A DNA stretch of 64,000 bases. Source: Halodesulfovibrio sp. GTDB taxonomy: Bacteria > Desulfobacterota > Desulfovibrionia > Desulfovibrionales > Desulfovibrionaceae. Position numbers and translations under genes: made by a program. The notes below the pieces were generated by a model, which was not told where the DNA came from, ran no database searches, and worked only from the letters and a program-made list of their open reading frames with translations. Shown piece by piece: positions 27,840-37,605 of this stretch (its first letter is position 1; the number at the start of each line of letters is the position of its first letter). The stretch covers positions 1 through 64,000 of the forward strand of contig NZ_JAOARI010000024.1 of NCBI RefSeq assembly GCF_025210605.1. The letters run 5' to 3'.

Positions 27840-28766
27840 ATGATCGATTATAGAAAACTAGAAGCATTTTGCAAGGTGTATGAGTTGCAGAGCTTTTCCC
27901 GTGCCGGAAAGGAACTTTTTTTATCGCAACCTACTATCAGTGCACATGTTTCGGCGCTTGAGGCTGAGTTGAACGTCCCACTTCTAGATAGAATGGGGCG
28001 CATTGTTTTGCCTACGGAAGCTGGTGTTATTTTATATAAATATGCGAAGAAGGCTTTTGCGTCTCTCGATGCAGCCCGCGCAGAAATTGCACAGCTTAAT
28101 GATGAGATTGCAGGGGAGATTATCATAGGCGGCAGCACGATACCTGCGCATTATCTCCTTCCTCGTGTAATGGCAAAATATATGCTCAAGCACACTACTG
28201 TAGATGTGTCGCTAAAGGTGGCTGATTCTGAAGCAGTTATTCAAAAGCTTTCGAATGGTGAGCTTTCTGTCGGTGTTGTGGGAGCATTCGAGAATGATCC
28301 AGAGCTGACATTTATTCCAATAGTAGACGATGAACTTGTTGTAATTGCTTCACCATCCTATTTGCAGCAGCCTATCGAATTGTCCATTGAAAATCTCGAT
28401 GAGCATAGCTGGGTGATGCGTGAAAGAGGTTCAGGTACCCGTAAAGCATTTGCAAACGCCTTGGCAGAACATAATATTGATATACGGTCACTGCCGTCTG
28501 TTGTTCAGGTTGAGTCAACAAATGCGGTTATCCAGTTTGTTAAAGCTGGAATGGGGCTTTCCATAACATCCAGACTCGCGGTAAGCTCTGAAGTAGAGCG
28601 CGGAGATTTGTTGATTGTTCCGGTAGCCGATATGCAGCTTCATCGAAAATTTTTCTGTGTATATCATAATCGACGTCATTACTTCCCCGCTATTCATAGT
28701 TTTATTCACTTTTTAAAAGAGGAAACCCGCTCAATGCGGGATAGTGCAGGTTCTGTACATGACTAA
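27840..28766 (+). CDS. LysR-family regulator linked to selenium metabolism
   Basis: This 308-residue protein has an N-terminal winged helix-turn-helix (residues 1-60, with SFSRAGKELFLSQPTISAHVSALE) and a periplasmic-binding-protein-like effector domain (about 90-295). Its coding end overlaps the selD start by 8 nt, so the two are translated together. LysR proteins of this subgroup are repeatedly found beside selD and other selenium genes in anaerobes, suggesting that it senses selenium supply or regulates selenoprotein genes. The effector is unknown; a CysB-like role in sulfur is the alternative. Confidence 0.8.
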   Translation: MIDYRKLEAFCKVYELQSFSRAGKELFLSQPTISAHVSALEAELNVPLLDRMGRIVLPTEAGVILYKYAKKAFASLDAARAEIAQLNDEIAGEIIIGGSTIPAHYLLPRVMAKYMLKHTTVDVSLKVADSEAVIQKLSNGELSVGVVGAFENDPELTFIPIVDDELVVIASPSYLQQPIELSIENLDEHSWVMRERGSGTRKAFANALAEHNIDIRSLPSVVQVESTNAVIQFVKAGMGLSITSRLAVSSEVERGDLLIVPVADMQLHRKFFCVYHNRRHYFPAIHSFIHFLKEETRSMRDSAGSVHD

Positions 28767-29820
28767 ACCGACAATAAATATGGTAGAGACTGTAAAGGCA
28801 GCAGGTTGAGCTGCAAAGATAGCTCCAGGGGACCTGGAGGAAATTTTACAATCTTTACCGCGTACTGCTGAAAGAGAGCAGGGCAGAATTCTTGCTGGAA
28901 CTACAAATAATGAGGATGCAGCGATACTCTCGTTTCCAGCGGGGAAAGCAATCGTACAAACGTTGGATTTTTTTACACCTATTGTTAATGATCCTTACAA
29001 GTTTGGGCAAATTGCTGCTGCAAACTCGTTGTCGGATGTGTATGCCATGGGGGGCACGCCATGGTGCGCTATGAATATTGTCTGTTTTCCAGTCAAGAGC
29101 ATGTCAAAAGGTATGCTCAGTGAAATTATTCGTGGTGGATACGATAAAATTGTCGAATCCGGTGCGGTTTTGGCTGGCGGACATAGCGTAGAGGATGCTG
29201 AGATTAAATATGGACTCTCTGTTACTGGCTATGTAGACGCAGATGCGTACACATCGAATGCCGGTTTGCAACAGGGGGACAAGCTTATTCTTACCAAGCC
29301 CGTTGGAACAGGCGTTTTGGCAACAGGCATTAAGGCTCGTTGGGATGGCGCTGATGAGATGGAAGAATTACTATTTAAGTGGTCGGCTCATTTGAATAAT
29401 GTTGGTGGTGAGTTGATTCAAAAAATGGGGCTGAAGGCTGCGACTGATGTTACAGGATTCGGGCTTGGCGGTCATATCCTTGAAATGGCTCAGGCATCAA
29501 AATCGCTTGTAGCTATTGACTCCGAGGCCATTCCTATGCTTGATAAAGCCCTCGAGTTGGCAAGTATTGGATTGGTTCCTGAGGGGAGCCATGCAAATAG
29601 ACTGCACTGTAAAAATGCAACAGAAGTTGCTACAGGTGTTGACTCTTTGCGTCTTGATCTTATATTTGACGCGCAGACCTCGGGAGGGCTTGTACTAGCT
29701 GTTCCTGAAGAGCGGGTTCAAGAGGCAATATCTTTCCTTGAAGAGAGGGGAGAGCTTGCCGCAGTTATCGGTGAAGTGCTGACAAGCGGTTCAGAATGCG
29801 GGACATTGCGTATTCGCTAA
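28759..29820 (+). CDS. selD: Selenophosphate synthetase with selenocysteine encoded by TGA
   Basis: SelD (353 residues when read through) makes selenophosphate, the selenium donor for tRNA-Sec and selenocysteine synthesis. From ATG 28759 the frame reads MTKPTINMVETVKAAG, then TGA (28807-28809) at codon 17, then AAKIAPGDLEEIL. The UGA stands where other SelD enzymes have the catalytic Cys or Sec. The remaining frame includes DFFTPIVNDPYKFGQIAAANSLSDVYAMGG and the glycine-rich ATP-binding fold. A bacterial SECIS hairpin begins 13 nt after the UGA. Automatic annotation would start the gene at an internal ATG or call it a pseudogene; I think the enzyme is intact. It overlaps the LysR gene by 8 nt. 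Confidence 0.95.
28810..28839 (+). promoter_or_regulatory. Bacterial SECIS element in selD
   Basis: Immediately after the TGA, a 13-nt spacer leads to a 7-bp stem CTCCAGG (28823-28829) with CCTGGAG (28833-28839) around a GGA loop. Size and distance fit the SelB-recognised apical hairpin that lies in the coding region of bacterial selenoprotein mRNAs. Confidence 0.8.
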
Positions 29821-29826
29821 AAAATA

Positions 29827-29876
29827 TGTGAAAAAATCTTTGTGAGTAGGATCATCTACTTAGCGCTTTTTTTCAC
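29827..29876 (+). terminator. Terminator after selD
   Basis: An inner stem AGTAGG/CTACT-like (29845-29850 with 29855-29860) is nested in an outer pairing of TGTGAAAAAA (29827) with TTTTTTTCACA (29866-29876), which supplies the U-tract. It starts just past the selD stop. Confidence 0.7.
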
Positions 29877-29905
29877 AATAAATGCCGATAATTGTATTTT
29901 TATGC

Positions 29906-29934
29906 TTGAACTCTGTGCGCAGCAATGGTAAATG
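29906..29934 (+). promoter_or_regulatory. Candidate promoter for tRNA-Leu and tig
   Basis: TTGAAC and TAAATG are separated by 17 nt. Transcription would start about 80 nt ahead of tRNA-Leu. As no terminator lies between the tRNA and tig, the same transcript may continue into tig. Confidence 0.4.
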
Positions 29935-30018
29935 TCTGCGCCTTCGACATGTTACCAGCTTAGCGAGCGGAAACAGACAAAGTTCCGTTCCGGTAAAGTG
30001 TCACACATATGAATGAAT

Positions 30019-30103
30019 GCGAGAGTGGCGGAATTGGTAGACGCACCAGATTTAGGATCTGGCGGTTAATCCCGTGAGAGTTCGAGTCTCTCCTTTCGCA
30101 CCA
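30019..30103 (+). tRNA. tRNA-Leu (anticodon UAG)
   Basis: The 85-nt gene has a class II structure with an extended variable arm (GTTAATCCCGTGAGA region), as expected for leucine. The anticodon loop reads TTTAGGA within CCAGA/TCTGG, giving anticodon TAG. The acceptor stem GCGAGAG pairs with CTTTCGC with one G-U pair, and the CCA end is encoded. The T-loop TTCGAGT is canonical. It lies 81 nt before tig. Confidence 0.96.
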
Positions 30104-30184
30104 TATATTTCTATCCGGTCTTGACGTTGTTGATCGCCGGAGAATTTTTCTAATTTTTCCACTGGACAAGAAGGAGCGTGTGCC

Positions 30185-31498
30185 ATGGAATATAAAGTAG
30201 AAGATCTGTCTCCGGTTAAGAAACAGATTAATATTACTGTTCCTGTGGACGAGGTTAATGCTGCACTTGCTGCAACTATCGCAATGTACCGTACCAACGT
30301 AGACCTGAAAGGTTTCCGTAAAGGTAAAGTACCTTCCAGCGTAATCGAAGGTCGCTTCAAGAAAGAAGTTTACTCTGAAGCAACTCAGGACCTCGTTAAC
30401 GTTCACATCAACGAAGTAATCGGTGAAGGCGAGCTTTCTCCGGTTTCCCGCATCGACTTTGATGGCGGCGAGCTTGTTCGTGATGAAGAGTTTTCTTACT
30501 CTATTTCTTTTGAAGTAATGCCAGAGTTTGACCTTCCAAACTACGAAGGCATTGACGTTGAAGAAGAAAAAGTTGTTGTAGACGAAAAAGAAGTTGATGA
30601 AGTAATCGACCGCATCCGTGGCAACATGGCTGAAAACGTAGTTATCGCGGAAACCCGCGCTGCTAAAGACGGCGAAATTGCTGTAATCGACTTTGCTGCT
30701 TACGAAAACGGCGAGCCTGTTGAAGGCGTATCTGCTGAAAACTTCCAGATGACTCTTGGTGACAAGCAGGCTCTCGAAGATTTCGAAGCACTCGTTAAAA
30801 CAATCACTGTTGGTGAGTCTGGTGAAGGCGAAGTTACTTTCCCAGAAGACTTCATCAACCCTGAGTTTGCAGGCAAATCTGTAACTATGAAAGTTACTGT
30901 TCACGCTATTCAGGAGAAAAAACTTCCTGAACTCAACGACGAACTTGCTAAGAAAGCAGGTGGTTTCGATTCCGTTGAGAAAATGCGCGAAGCTGTTGTA
31001 GAATCATACAAAAGCAGCCGTTTGCAGCTTAATAAATCTCAGGCTCAGAAAACCATGCTCGACTCTCTCTTGAAGACTGTTGACTTCCCGCTTCCAGATA
31101 CCATGGTTGACGGTCACGTTGACAGCCTCATTCAGGAACGCATTGAGCGTCTTGAGCGTCAGGGTAAGTCTGTTGAATCTCTCGGCAAAACTCCTGAAGA
31201 ACTCCGCACTGAAGTTCGTCCAGAAGCAGAAGAGATCGCTAAGACTCAGGTTTTCCTTATCGCAGTAGCGAAGAAAGAAGGCGTAGAAGTAACTGATCAG
31301 GAAGTTGATATGCAGCTTCACCAGATCGCAATGCGCGCTGGTCAGGAATTCCACGTAGTTAAAGATTACTACTCTAAAAACAACCTTCTCTTCAGCCTTC
31401 GTGATCGTCTCCTTGCTGACAAAGCAATGGACGCAATTTACGAAAAAGCTAACGTTACTGAAGTTGAGCCAAAGAAAGAAGAAGAAAAAGAAGACTAA
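30185..31498 (+). CDS. tig: Trigger factor, ribosome-associated chaperone
   Basis: Trigger factor (437 residues) binds L23 at the tunnel exit, shields nascent chains and isomerises proline bonds. The ribosome-docking signature FRKGKVPSSVIEGRF near residue 43 is intact; the PPIase domain (about 155-240) and the long helical chaperone domain follow. The C-terminus is highly charged. The gene stands before clpP-clpX-lon, the usual arrangement in Proteobacteria, but its own terminator separates it from clpP. Confidence 0.97.
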   Translation: MEYKVEDLSPVKKQINITVPVDEVNAALAATIAMYRTNVDLKGFRKGKVPSSVIEGRFKKEVYSEATQDLVNVHINEVIGEGELSPVSRIDFDGGELVRDEEFSYSISFEVMPEFDLPNYEGIDVEEEKVVVDEKEVDEVIDRIRGNMAENVVIAETRAAKDGEIAVIDFAAYENGEPVEGVSAENFQMTLGDKQALEDFEALVKTITVGESGEGEVTFPEDFINPEFAGKSVTMKVTVHAIQEKKLPELNDELAKKAGGFDSVEKMREAVVESYKSSRLQLNKSQAQKTMLDSLLKTVDFPLPDTMVDGHVDSLIQERIERLERQGKSVESLGKTPEELRTEVRPEAEEIAKTQVFLIAVAKKEGVEVTDQEVDMQLHQIAMRAGQEFHVVKDYYSKNNLLFSLRDRLLADKAMDAIYEKANVTEVEPKKEEEKED

Positions 31499-31532
31499 GT
31501 TCTCTTTTTACTTTCTTCTAACTAGACGAAAT

Positions 31533-31567
31533 AAACGGGGCGGCATATATGCTTGCCCCGTTTTTTT
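31533..31567 (+). terminator. Intrinsic terminator of tig
   Basis: AAACGGGGC and GCCCCGTTT pair around an inner self-complementary GCATATATGC, followed by a run of seven T. It begins 35 nt after the tig stop. Confidence 0.9.
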
Positions 31568-31761
31568 GCTTTATATGCAAGTTATCACAAATTGAGCCTT
31601 TTTGCTTCTTGAGCACTTGGGTCAACTTCTGCTAGGTTGCAATAAGTCCGTTTGTAAGAACGGGTGGTACGCTTCTGTTATAGATATGCTGCGTACATTC
31701 GCTGCCCTTTCTTTTTCCAAGCCTACAACTTATACTTTTTTACCACTGTTAGGAGTGCGTT

Positions 31762-32364
31762 ATGGCAGTGCCTATTGTTATTGAAACCACCGGTCGGTCT
31801 GAACGTGCCTACGATATCTACTCCCGTTTGCTTAAAGACCGGATTATTCTTCTTGGAACTCCTATTGATGATCAGATTGCGTCATTAATTTGTGCACAGC
31901 TGTTGTTCCTGGAATCAGAGAATCCAGAAAAAGAAATTTACATGTACATCAACTCTCCTGGTGGAGCAGTTACCGCAGGCATGGCAATTTATGATACCAT
32001 GCAATATATTTCTGCACCTGTTGCAACATTGTGTATGGGACAGGCAGCTAGCATGGGTGCTTTGCTTCTCGCTGCCGGTGCCGAAGGCAAGCGTTACTCT
32101 TTGCCTAATAGCCGCATTATGATTCATCAGCCGCTTGGCGGAGTTCAGGGGCAGGCTACGGATATTGATATCCATGCCAAAGAAATTTTGCGTTTAAAAG
32201 ATTCTTTGAATGGTATTCTTGCTCATCATACAGGGCAAGACTTGGCAACCATAGAGAAACACACTGAGCGTGATAACTTTATGGGACCTCAACAAGCAAA
32301 AGAATTCGGACTTATTGACGAAATTCTTGTATCCCGTAATGACATTCTTAAAACAGAGAAGTAG
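31762..32364 (+). CDS. clpP: ATP-dependent Clp protease proteolytic subunit
   Basis: ClpP (200 residues) forms the tetradecameric serine-protease barrel that degrades substrates unfolded by ClpX or ClpA. The catalytic serine is in [15 protein letters not shown], the histidine in [18 protein letters not shown], and the aspartate follows near residue 170. The start ATG is preceded by AGGAG. A 263-nt gap with the tig terminator lies upstream; I find no convincing heat-shock promoter there. It is followed immediately by clpX. Confidence 0.98.
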   Translation: MAVPIVIETTGRSERAYDIYSRLLKDRIILLGTPIDDQIASLICAQLLFLESENPEKEIYMYINSPGGAVTAGMAIYDTMQYISAPVATLCMGQAASMGALLLAAGAEGKRYSLPNSRIMIHQPLGGVQGQATDIDIHAKEILRLKDSLNGILAHHTGQDLATIEKHTERDNFMGPQQAKEFGLIDEILVSRNDILKTEK

Positions 32365-32375
32365 TGGGACACTAT

Positions 32376-33626
32376 ATGGATAAAGACTCAACCGACACAA
32401 TCGAAGAGCTCAATTGCACGTTCTGCGGAAAAGGACAGGATCAAGTTGCCCGTCTTATTGCAGGCCCTGAAGTCTATATTTGTGACGAATGCATCGCTCT
32501 TTGTAATGAGATCATCGCGCAGGAAAATACTGAAGTCGTTGAAAGCGGCGATCAGTTACTTACTCCTGAAGAAATCAAAAGCAAACTCGACGAGTATGTT
32601 ATTGGTCAGCATCAGGCAAAGAAAATTTTGTCTGTAGCTGTGCATAACCACTACAAGCGTGTGTTCTATGAACATAAGCTTGGTGATGTTGAGCTTGAGA
32701 AAAGTAATATTCTGCTTGCCGGTCCTTCCGGTAGCGGTAAAACATTACTCGCAAAAACACTTGCGCGTGTTCTTAATGTTCCGTTTGCTATTGCAGACGC
32801 TACAACCCTCACTGAAGCAGGGTATGTTGGTGAAGATGTAGAGAATATTCTTGTGCAGCTGTTGCAGAATGCTGATTACGATATTGAATCTGCTGCAAAA
32901 GGTATTATCTACATCGACGAGATTGATAAAATTTCTCGTAAGGGTGACGGACCTTCTATCACCCGTGACGTATCCGGTGAAGGCGTGCAGCAAGCTCTGC
33001 TGAAAATTATTGAAGGTACCATTGCCAATATTCCTCCTAAAGGTGGTCGCAAGCATCCGCAGCAGGAATTTATTCGAATGGACACTTCAAACATCCTCTT
33101 TATTGTGGGGGGTGCGTTTATCGGTCTTGATAAGATTATTGAAAAACGCATGAGCGGCAAAGTCATGGGCTTTGGTGCTAAAGTTACAGCTAAAGAAGAT
33201 TTATCCTTCACTTCTTTGCTGACACAGGTACAGCCGAACGACCTCGTGAAATTTGGTCTTATTCCAGAATTCATTGGTCGTATTCCGGTAATTACTTGTG
33301 TGGAAGAGCTTGGCGAAGATGACCTTGTTCGAATTCTTACAGAGCCTAAAAACGCTCTGGTGCGCCAGTACCAGAAGCTTTTTGAGTTCGACAAAGTATC
33401 ATTACGCATTACCACAAACGCGCTTAAAGCGATTTCCCGTCAGGCAATTGATCGCAAGACAGGAGCAAGGGGACTGCGTAACGTTATGGAATCTATCATG
33501 CTGGAGATTATGTACCACTTACCATCCCTTAAGGGAGTTAAGGAGTGCGTAGTAAACAGGGCGGTAGTTGAAGAAGGAAAAGAGCCGATGCTCATTTACG
33601 AAAATGAGGCAAAAACTGCTTCTTAA
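32376..33626 (+). CDS. clpX: ClpX, ATP-dependent unfoldase
   Basis: ClpX (416 residues) is the AAA+ unfoldase that feeds ClpP. The N-terminal zinc domain has [18 protein letters not shown]...CDEC, followed by Walker A GPSGSGKT, Walker [11 protein letters not shown] and the sensor regions. I take ATG 32376 (GGGA 6 nt upstream) as the start; a GTG at 32364, overlapping the clpP stop, would add four residues and is the alternative. Confidence 0.97.
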   Translation: MDKDSTDTIEELNCTFCGKGQDQVARLIAGPEVYICDECIALCNEIIAQENTEVVESGDQLLTPEEIKSKLDEYVIGQHQAKKILSVAVHNHYKRVFYEHKLGDVELEKSNILLAGPSGSGKTLLAKTLARVLNVPFAIADATTLTEAGYVGEDVENILVQLLQNADYDIESAAKGIIYIDEIDKISRKGDGPSITRDVSGEGVQQALLKIIEGTIANIPPKGGRKHPQQEFIRMDTSNILFIVGGAFIGLDKIIEKRMSGKVMGFGAKVTAKEDLSFTSLLTQVQPNDLVKFGLIPEFIGRIPVITCVEELGEDDLVRILTEPKNALVRQYQKLFEFDKVSLRITTNALKAISRQAIDRKTGARGLRNVMESIMLEIMYHLPSLKGVKECVVNRAVVEEGKEPMLIYENEAKTAS

Positions 33627-33638
33627 TTAGTTAGTTAT

Positions 33639-33672
33639 CAAAATGCATCACATGAATGTGTGATGCATTTTG
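33639..33672. terminator. Long perfect hairpin between clpX and lon
   Basis: A 14-bp stem with outer arms CAAAATGCATCACA and TGTGATGCATTTTG closes a loop GAAT flanked by a T-G pair. It begins 13 nt after the clpX stop. The T-rich 3' arm may serve as the U-tract, but no free T-run follows, so it could instead stabilise the 3' end or attenuate transcription. Confidence 0.5.
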
Positions 33673-33692
33673 AGTATATTCAGCTGAAGCAA

Positions 33693-33721
33693 TTGACAAT
33701 TCGGCACCGAGACTTAACTAT
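33693..33721 (+). promoter_or_regulatory. Candidate sigma-70 promoter of lon
   Basis: A consensus TTGACA (33693-33698) lies 17 nt before AACTAT (33716-33721). The lon start codon follows after about 60 nt. No sigma-32 or CIRCE element is evident. Confidence 0.5.
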
Positions 33722-33780
33722 CTCATGGTGCCTCTTGTCTTCCTTGCGGAAGAGTGCATGGCACGAAACGAGGAGGATAT

Positions 33781-36255
33781 ATGACTGAGATTGGAACAAG
33801 CGACGAAAAGCGTCTTGCTACCATTCAACTCCCACTGATGTCCCTGCGGGAAGTAGTAATGTTCCCGCGTTCGATTATACCTTTGTTTGTTGGTCGAGAG
33901 GCCTCTATAAAGGCTATCGAGCATGCTATTGCTGATAGCAGTAAAGAAATTTTTCTTGTAGCCCAGCGCGAGCCGGAGATGGAAGTTCCGGAAGCAGACG
34001 ATTTGTTCCAAGTCGGTACTGTTTCTAAAGTGCTTCAGATGCTTAGACTGCCTGACGGCACTATTAAAGTGCTGTTCGAAGGTCTTTACCGTGCCAGCTG
34101 GACTCCTGCCGGTATCGAAAAGATAGAGACAGAAGAAGAGGGCGAGGAAGAACTGAGTTTTGTTCTCGCCGATGTGACTCCAGTCGATGAAAATGACATT
34201 GAAGGTACAGAAGCCGAAGCGCTTGCCCGTGCTTGTCATGAGTCATTAGAAGAGTACGCAAAAATTAATAAAAAACTCGCTCAGGAAACGCTGCTTGCGA
34301 TTAATGCTGTAAGCTCTGTGGGTAAATTGGCAGATGCCATTATGCCGCATCTTAAAGTTGATTACCGCATGAAGCAGGAAGTTCTTGAATTGACTGATCC
34401 TGTTCAGCGCCTTGAAAAAGTGTATGAACTGCTTCAGGGCGAAATTGCCATTACATCTATGGAAAAACGCATCAAAAATCGCGTTAAGCATCAGATGGAA
34501 CGCAACCAGAAAGAGTACTACCTCAACGAGCAGATCAAAGCGATTAATAAAGAAATGGGTCGTGATGATGACCCACAGGAAGAGCTTAACGAGCTTGAAG
34601 CCAAGCTTAATGCTAAAGACATGCCTGATGACGCGCGCGACCGCGGTCTGCGTGAGCTTAAAAAGCTTCGTGGTATGCCTGCTTCTTCCGCAGAATATAC
34701 TGTTGTCCGCAACTACATTGATTGGATTGTAGATCTTCCTTGGAACAACCTTAAAGATACTCCGATTGATATTGACGGAGCGCGCTCAATTTTGGATCAA
34801 GACCATTTTGGACTTGAAAAGCCAAAAGAGCGTATTCTGGAATTTCTTGCAGTACAAAAGCTTGCTACCAAGTTGAAAGGTCCTATCCTGTGTCTTGTGG
34901 GCCCTCCGGGTGTTGGTAAAACATCTCTTGCACGTTCTATTGCACGCGCAACTAATCGTGATTTCGTACGGTTGTCTCTCGGTGGCGTGCGTGACGAAGC
35001 TGAAGTGCGCGGTCATAGACGTACATATGTTGGTGCTCTGCCGGGTAAAATTATTCAGTCTCTTAAACGAGTTGATTATAATAACCCGCTGTTCTGTCTT
35101 GATGAAATCGACAAGATGAGCACTGATTTCAGAGGTGACCCATCCGCAGCGTTGCTTGAAGTGCTTGATCCTGAACAGAACGGTACATTTAACGATCACT
35201 ACCTTGATTTAGACTATGATCTGTCGCAGGTGTTCTTTATTACAACTGCAAACAGTCTTCAGTCTATTCCGCTTCCTCTTCAGGACAGAATGGAAATTAT
35301 TCAGCTTCCGGGATACCTTGAAACTGAGAAAAAACGTATTGCTCGCGATTTCCTGTTGCCGAAACAAATTGAGCAGCACGGAATTAAAAGCGACAACCTG
35401 CGTATGTCCGACAATGTTATTATGGACATTATCCGGTACTACACCAGAGAAGCAGGGGTGCGTAACCTTGAGCGTGAAATAGCTTCAATTTGTCGTAAAG
35501 CAGCAATGCGTGTTGTAGAAGCGGACGATATGGATAAGCTTGTATCCATTACAACGCAGAATCTGTCCAACTTGCTTGGTGTTAAAAAATATCGTTACGG
35601 CGAACGGGAAGATGAATCGCAGGTTGGCGTAACCACAGGTCTTGCTTGGACAGAGCTTGGTGGTGAGCTGTTGCTGGTTGAAACAGCAATTATGCCGGGT
35701 ACAGGTAAAGTTTCTATCACAGGTAAGCTCGGAGAAGTTATGACTGAGTCAGCACAGGCAGCTCTTTCGTACATCCGCTCCCGTTCCGGCTTGTTTGGTT
35801 TGAAACCGGACTTCCATAAATCTGTGGATATCCATGTGCACGTACCGGAAGGCGCAACGCCTAAAGATGGTCCTTCAGCTGGTATCACTCTGTGTACCTC
35901 AATGGTATCTGCACTACTTGGCATTCCAGTACGGAACGATATCGCAATGACAGGTGAAATTACCTTGCGTGGTCGTGTTCTGCCAATTGGTGGACTGCGT
36001 GAAAAGCTTTTAGCTGCACGCCGTGGACTTATCACCACTGTACTTATTCCTAAAGATAATGAAAAAGATCTTAAGGATATCCCTGCTGACGTTCTTAAAG
36101 GAATGACGATTGTTCCTGTTGAGAATGTTGATGAAGTGCTTCCACATGCTCTTGCAGCGGAATCTTCAGATATTTATCAGGGAAAATGTCAAACAAGAGA
36201 GTTGTTAGACTCTTTAAAGATTTGTGAACCTGACGCAGCACAGGTTACACACTAA
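33781..36255 (+). CDS. lon: Lon, ATP-dependent protease
   Basis: Lon (824 residues) degrades misfolded and regulatory proteins. It has an N-terminal substrate-binding domain, an AAA+ module with Walker [14 protein letters not shown] and Walker [11 protein letters not shown], and a C-terminal serine protease domain with catalytic Ser in [10 protein letters not shown] and Lys in the following helix ([16 protein letters not shown]). The start at 33781 is fixed by GAGGAGG 6 nt upstream; a frame extension to 33754 is unlikely to be translated. It has its own promoter and terminator. Confidence 0.97.
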   Translation: MTEIGTSDEKRLATIQLPLMSLREVVMFPRSIIPLFVGREASIKAIEHAIADSSKEIFLVAQREPEMEVPEADDLFQVGTVSKVLQMLRLPDGTIKVLFEGLYRASWTPAGIEKIETEEEGEEELSFVLADVTPVDENDIEGTEAEALARACHESLEEYAKINKKLAQETLLAINAVSSVGKLADAIMPHLKVDYRMKQEVLELTDPVQRLEKVYELLQGEIAITSMEKRIKNRVKHQMERNQKEYYLNEQIKAINKEMGRDDDPQEELNELEAKLNAKDMPDDARDRGLRELKKLRGMPASSAEYTVVRNYIDWIVDLPWNNLKDTPIDIDGARSILDQDHFGLEKPKERILEFLAVQKLATKLKGPILCLVGPPGVGKTSLARSIARATNRDFVRLSLGGVRDEAEVRGHRRTYVGALPGKIIQSLKRVDYNNPLFCLDEIDKMSTDFRGDPSAALLEVLDPEQNGTFNDHYLDLDYDLSQVFFITTANSLQSIPLPLQDRMEIIQLPGYLETEKKRIARDFLLPKQIEQHGIKSDNLRMSDNVIMDIIRYYTREAGVRNLEREIASICRKAAMRVVEADDMDKLVSITTQNLSNLLGVKKYRYGEREDESQVGVTTGLAWTELGGELLLVETAIMPGTGKVSITGKLGEVMTESAQAALSYIRSRSGLFGLKPDFHKSVDIHVHVPEGATPKDGPSAGITLCTSMVSALLGIPVRNDIAMTGEITLRGRVLPIGGLREKLLAARRGLITTVLIPKDNEKDLKDIPADVLKGMTIVPVENVDEVLPHALAAESSDIYQGKCQTRELLDSLKICEPDAAQVTH

Positions 36256-36323
36256 TTATAAAAAAATAGCCGTGCATTGCTGTGCACCGTATCAGGTGTG
36301 TGTATGGCTCTGGCTTACGTAGT

Positions 36324-36354
36324 AAAAGACCGTCCAATGGACGGTCTTTTTTTT
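36324..36354 (+). terminator. Intrinsic terminator of lon
   Basis: GACCGTCC and GGACGGTC pair around AAT, flanked by AAAA and followed by eight T. It lies 70 nt past the lon stop and separates lon from the FlgO operon. Confidence 0.93.
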
Positions 36355-36379
36355 GTACTGGTGAGGCATGATATTCTAT

Positions 36380-36406
36380 TTAAGTTTTCTCCTCCAGCGC
36401 CGATAG
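36380..36406 (+). promoter_or_regulatory. Near-consensus sigma-28 (FliA) promoter of the FlgO operon
   Basis: TTAAGTTT (36380-36387) and GCCGATAG (36399-36406) are separated by exactly 11 nt; the FliA consensus is TAAAGTTT-N11-GCCGATAA, so each box matches at 7 of 8 positions. Transcription should start near 36416, about 55 nt ahead of the first gene. The match strongly suggests late-flagellar-class control. Confidence 0.8.
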
Positions 36407-36470
36407 TGAATGTAACTCGGCTAATAATGAACGCACCTGAACTGGTACGAACTTGATATGGAGGATCGGC

Positions 36471-37289
36471 ATGTCTAATGCTTTTCGCGGCGTTTTGATA
36501 GCGCTCATGGTTATTACGGTTGGCGTCCCGAAAGTATGGGCAGAACAGCAACCACAAAAGAAAGTATACGGTGCAGTGGAAAGCATGGTGCCGGAATCGG
36601 CAGATGCTGCGTACATGGAAGATACACCGCTTACTTCCGTAACCACTGTCATCAATTATGACAGCGGGGTTATGCTTCCAGATGGAACTGGTGGTATGCT
36701 GTGGCGCAAAGGCGCTACACGCCCTGATCTTACCGCAGGTGATGATGCGCGTGAAGTTAAACTGAAAGTTCGCGAGCTTGCAAATCAGCTTTTGTGCAAC
36801 CTTGATTGGGAAGTGTTCAAAAATGCGAGCATCCTTCCTGTCACCTTTGTTGAACAGGATAATTTCGAGCGATCTTCAGGATTTGGTCGCTACGTCGCTG
36901 AATCTCTCATCTACGAATTTAACCAGCGCAATGTGCCGGTAAAAGAATACCGTATAGGAAACGAAATTTTAGGGCGCAAGGGTGAAGGTGAGTTTATGCT
37001 GACCCGTAACCATCGTACTTATGTCAAAAACAGACGTTCTCTTGCTGTTGTTGGTACATACTATCAGGTGAAGGGAAATGTTTTCGTGAATGCTCGCATC
37101 GTACGTGTTTCTGATAACGCTGTACTTCGCACCGCGCAGCTTGTGTTTCAGCAGACTGATGTTATTCGTAGAATGCTGGCTGATACCGGTCCTAAATTAA
37201 GCTCTGGGTATGTTTCTATGCGTGACTTTACAACAATGACCAGAGCAAATGATCTGACAGCCATCGATCTTGGCGAAGATCTGCATTAG
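36471..37289 (+). CDS. FlgO-domain outer-membrane/periplasmic protein, first copy
   Basis: This 272-residue protein starts with a signal peptide (MSNAFRGVLIALMVITVGVPKVWAEQ). After about 80 residues of variable sequence comes a FlgO-like domain (about 105-245) that includes GRYVAESLIYEFNQRNVPVKEYRIG and AVVGTYYQVKGNVFVNARIVRV. FlgO proteins of Vibrio are outer-membrane components linked to flagellar function. The start at 36471 is set by GGAGG 6 nt before. It is the first gene behind a sigma-28 promoter, followed by a lipoprotein gene after 8 nt and by a second FlgO gene. Confidence 0.8.
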   Translation: MSNAFRGVLIALMVITVGVPKVWAEQQPQKKVYGAVESMVPESADAAYMEDTPLTSVTTVINYDSGVMLPDGTGGMLWRKGATRPDLTAGDDAREVKLKVRELANQLLCNLDWEVFKNASILPVTFVEQDNFERSSGFGRYVAESLIYEFNQRNVPVKEYRIGNEILGRKGEGEFMLTRNHRTYVKNRRSLAVVGTYYQVKGNVFVNARIVRVSDNAVLRTAQLVFQQTDVIRRMLADTGPKLSSGYVSMRDFTTMTRANDLTAIDLGEDLH

Positions 37290-37297
37290 GAGCTGAC

Positions 37298-37594
37298 ATG
37301 AAAAAAGTATTACTTATTGCACTGGTAATTGCTCTTAGTGGCTGTACTGCTTTTAAAGCCCGCAAGTCACCTACAGCGCAGCGTCCTACAGTCTATAAAG
37401 TTGTGGCTTCACCGTATAGCAGCAACTCAATGCAAAATTTATATATCGGTCGAAAATATATAGCAGAGCAGCGATATGAGCTGGCAAAAGAGCACTTCTT
37501 GCTTGCACTTGCTTCCGCAGAACACGAAAACATGCGTGAGCAGCTTGTATCTGAAATTACAGCTGTGAATCGCTTAATCGAAACCCTTCGGTAG
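37298..37594 (+). CDS. Small outer-membrane-type lipoprotein with a TPR-like tail
   Basis: This 98-residue protein has a lipoprotein signal ending LSGC (lipid-modified C16). Residues 45-98 form helices resembling a tetratricopeptide-like repeat (MQNLYIGRKYIAEQRYELAKEHFLLALASAEHE). The residue after the cysteine is Thr, not Asp, so export to the outer membrane is expected. It lies between two FlgO genes and could be their partner, comparable in position to the flgP lipoprotein that accompanies flgO in Vibrio, though no sequence similarity to FlgP is claimed. Confidence 0.75.
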   Translation: MKKVLLIALVIALSGCTAFKARKSPTAQRPTVYKVVASPYSSNSMQNLYIGRKYIAEQRYELAKEHFLLALASAEHENMREQLVSEITAVNRLIETLR

Positions 37595-37605
37595 GGGAGG
37601 TATAC

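Noticed and set aside
28963..29820. selD as a shorter protein beginning at an internal ATG
   Set aside because: That would lose the catalytic Sec/Cys region; the TGA with SECIS and the overlap with lysR support the long form.
29960..30904. A 314-codon minus-strand frame across tRNA-Leu and tig
   Set aside because: It runs through a tRNA gene and antisense to tig, and shows no plausible protein features.
32364..32375. GTG 32364 as the clpX start
   Set aside because: The ATG at 32376 has a better placed ribosome site and gives the usual ClpX N-terminus; the GTG cannot be fully excluded.
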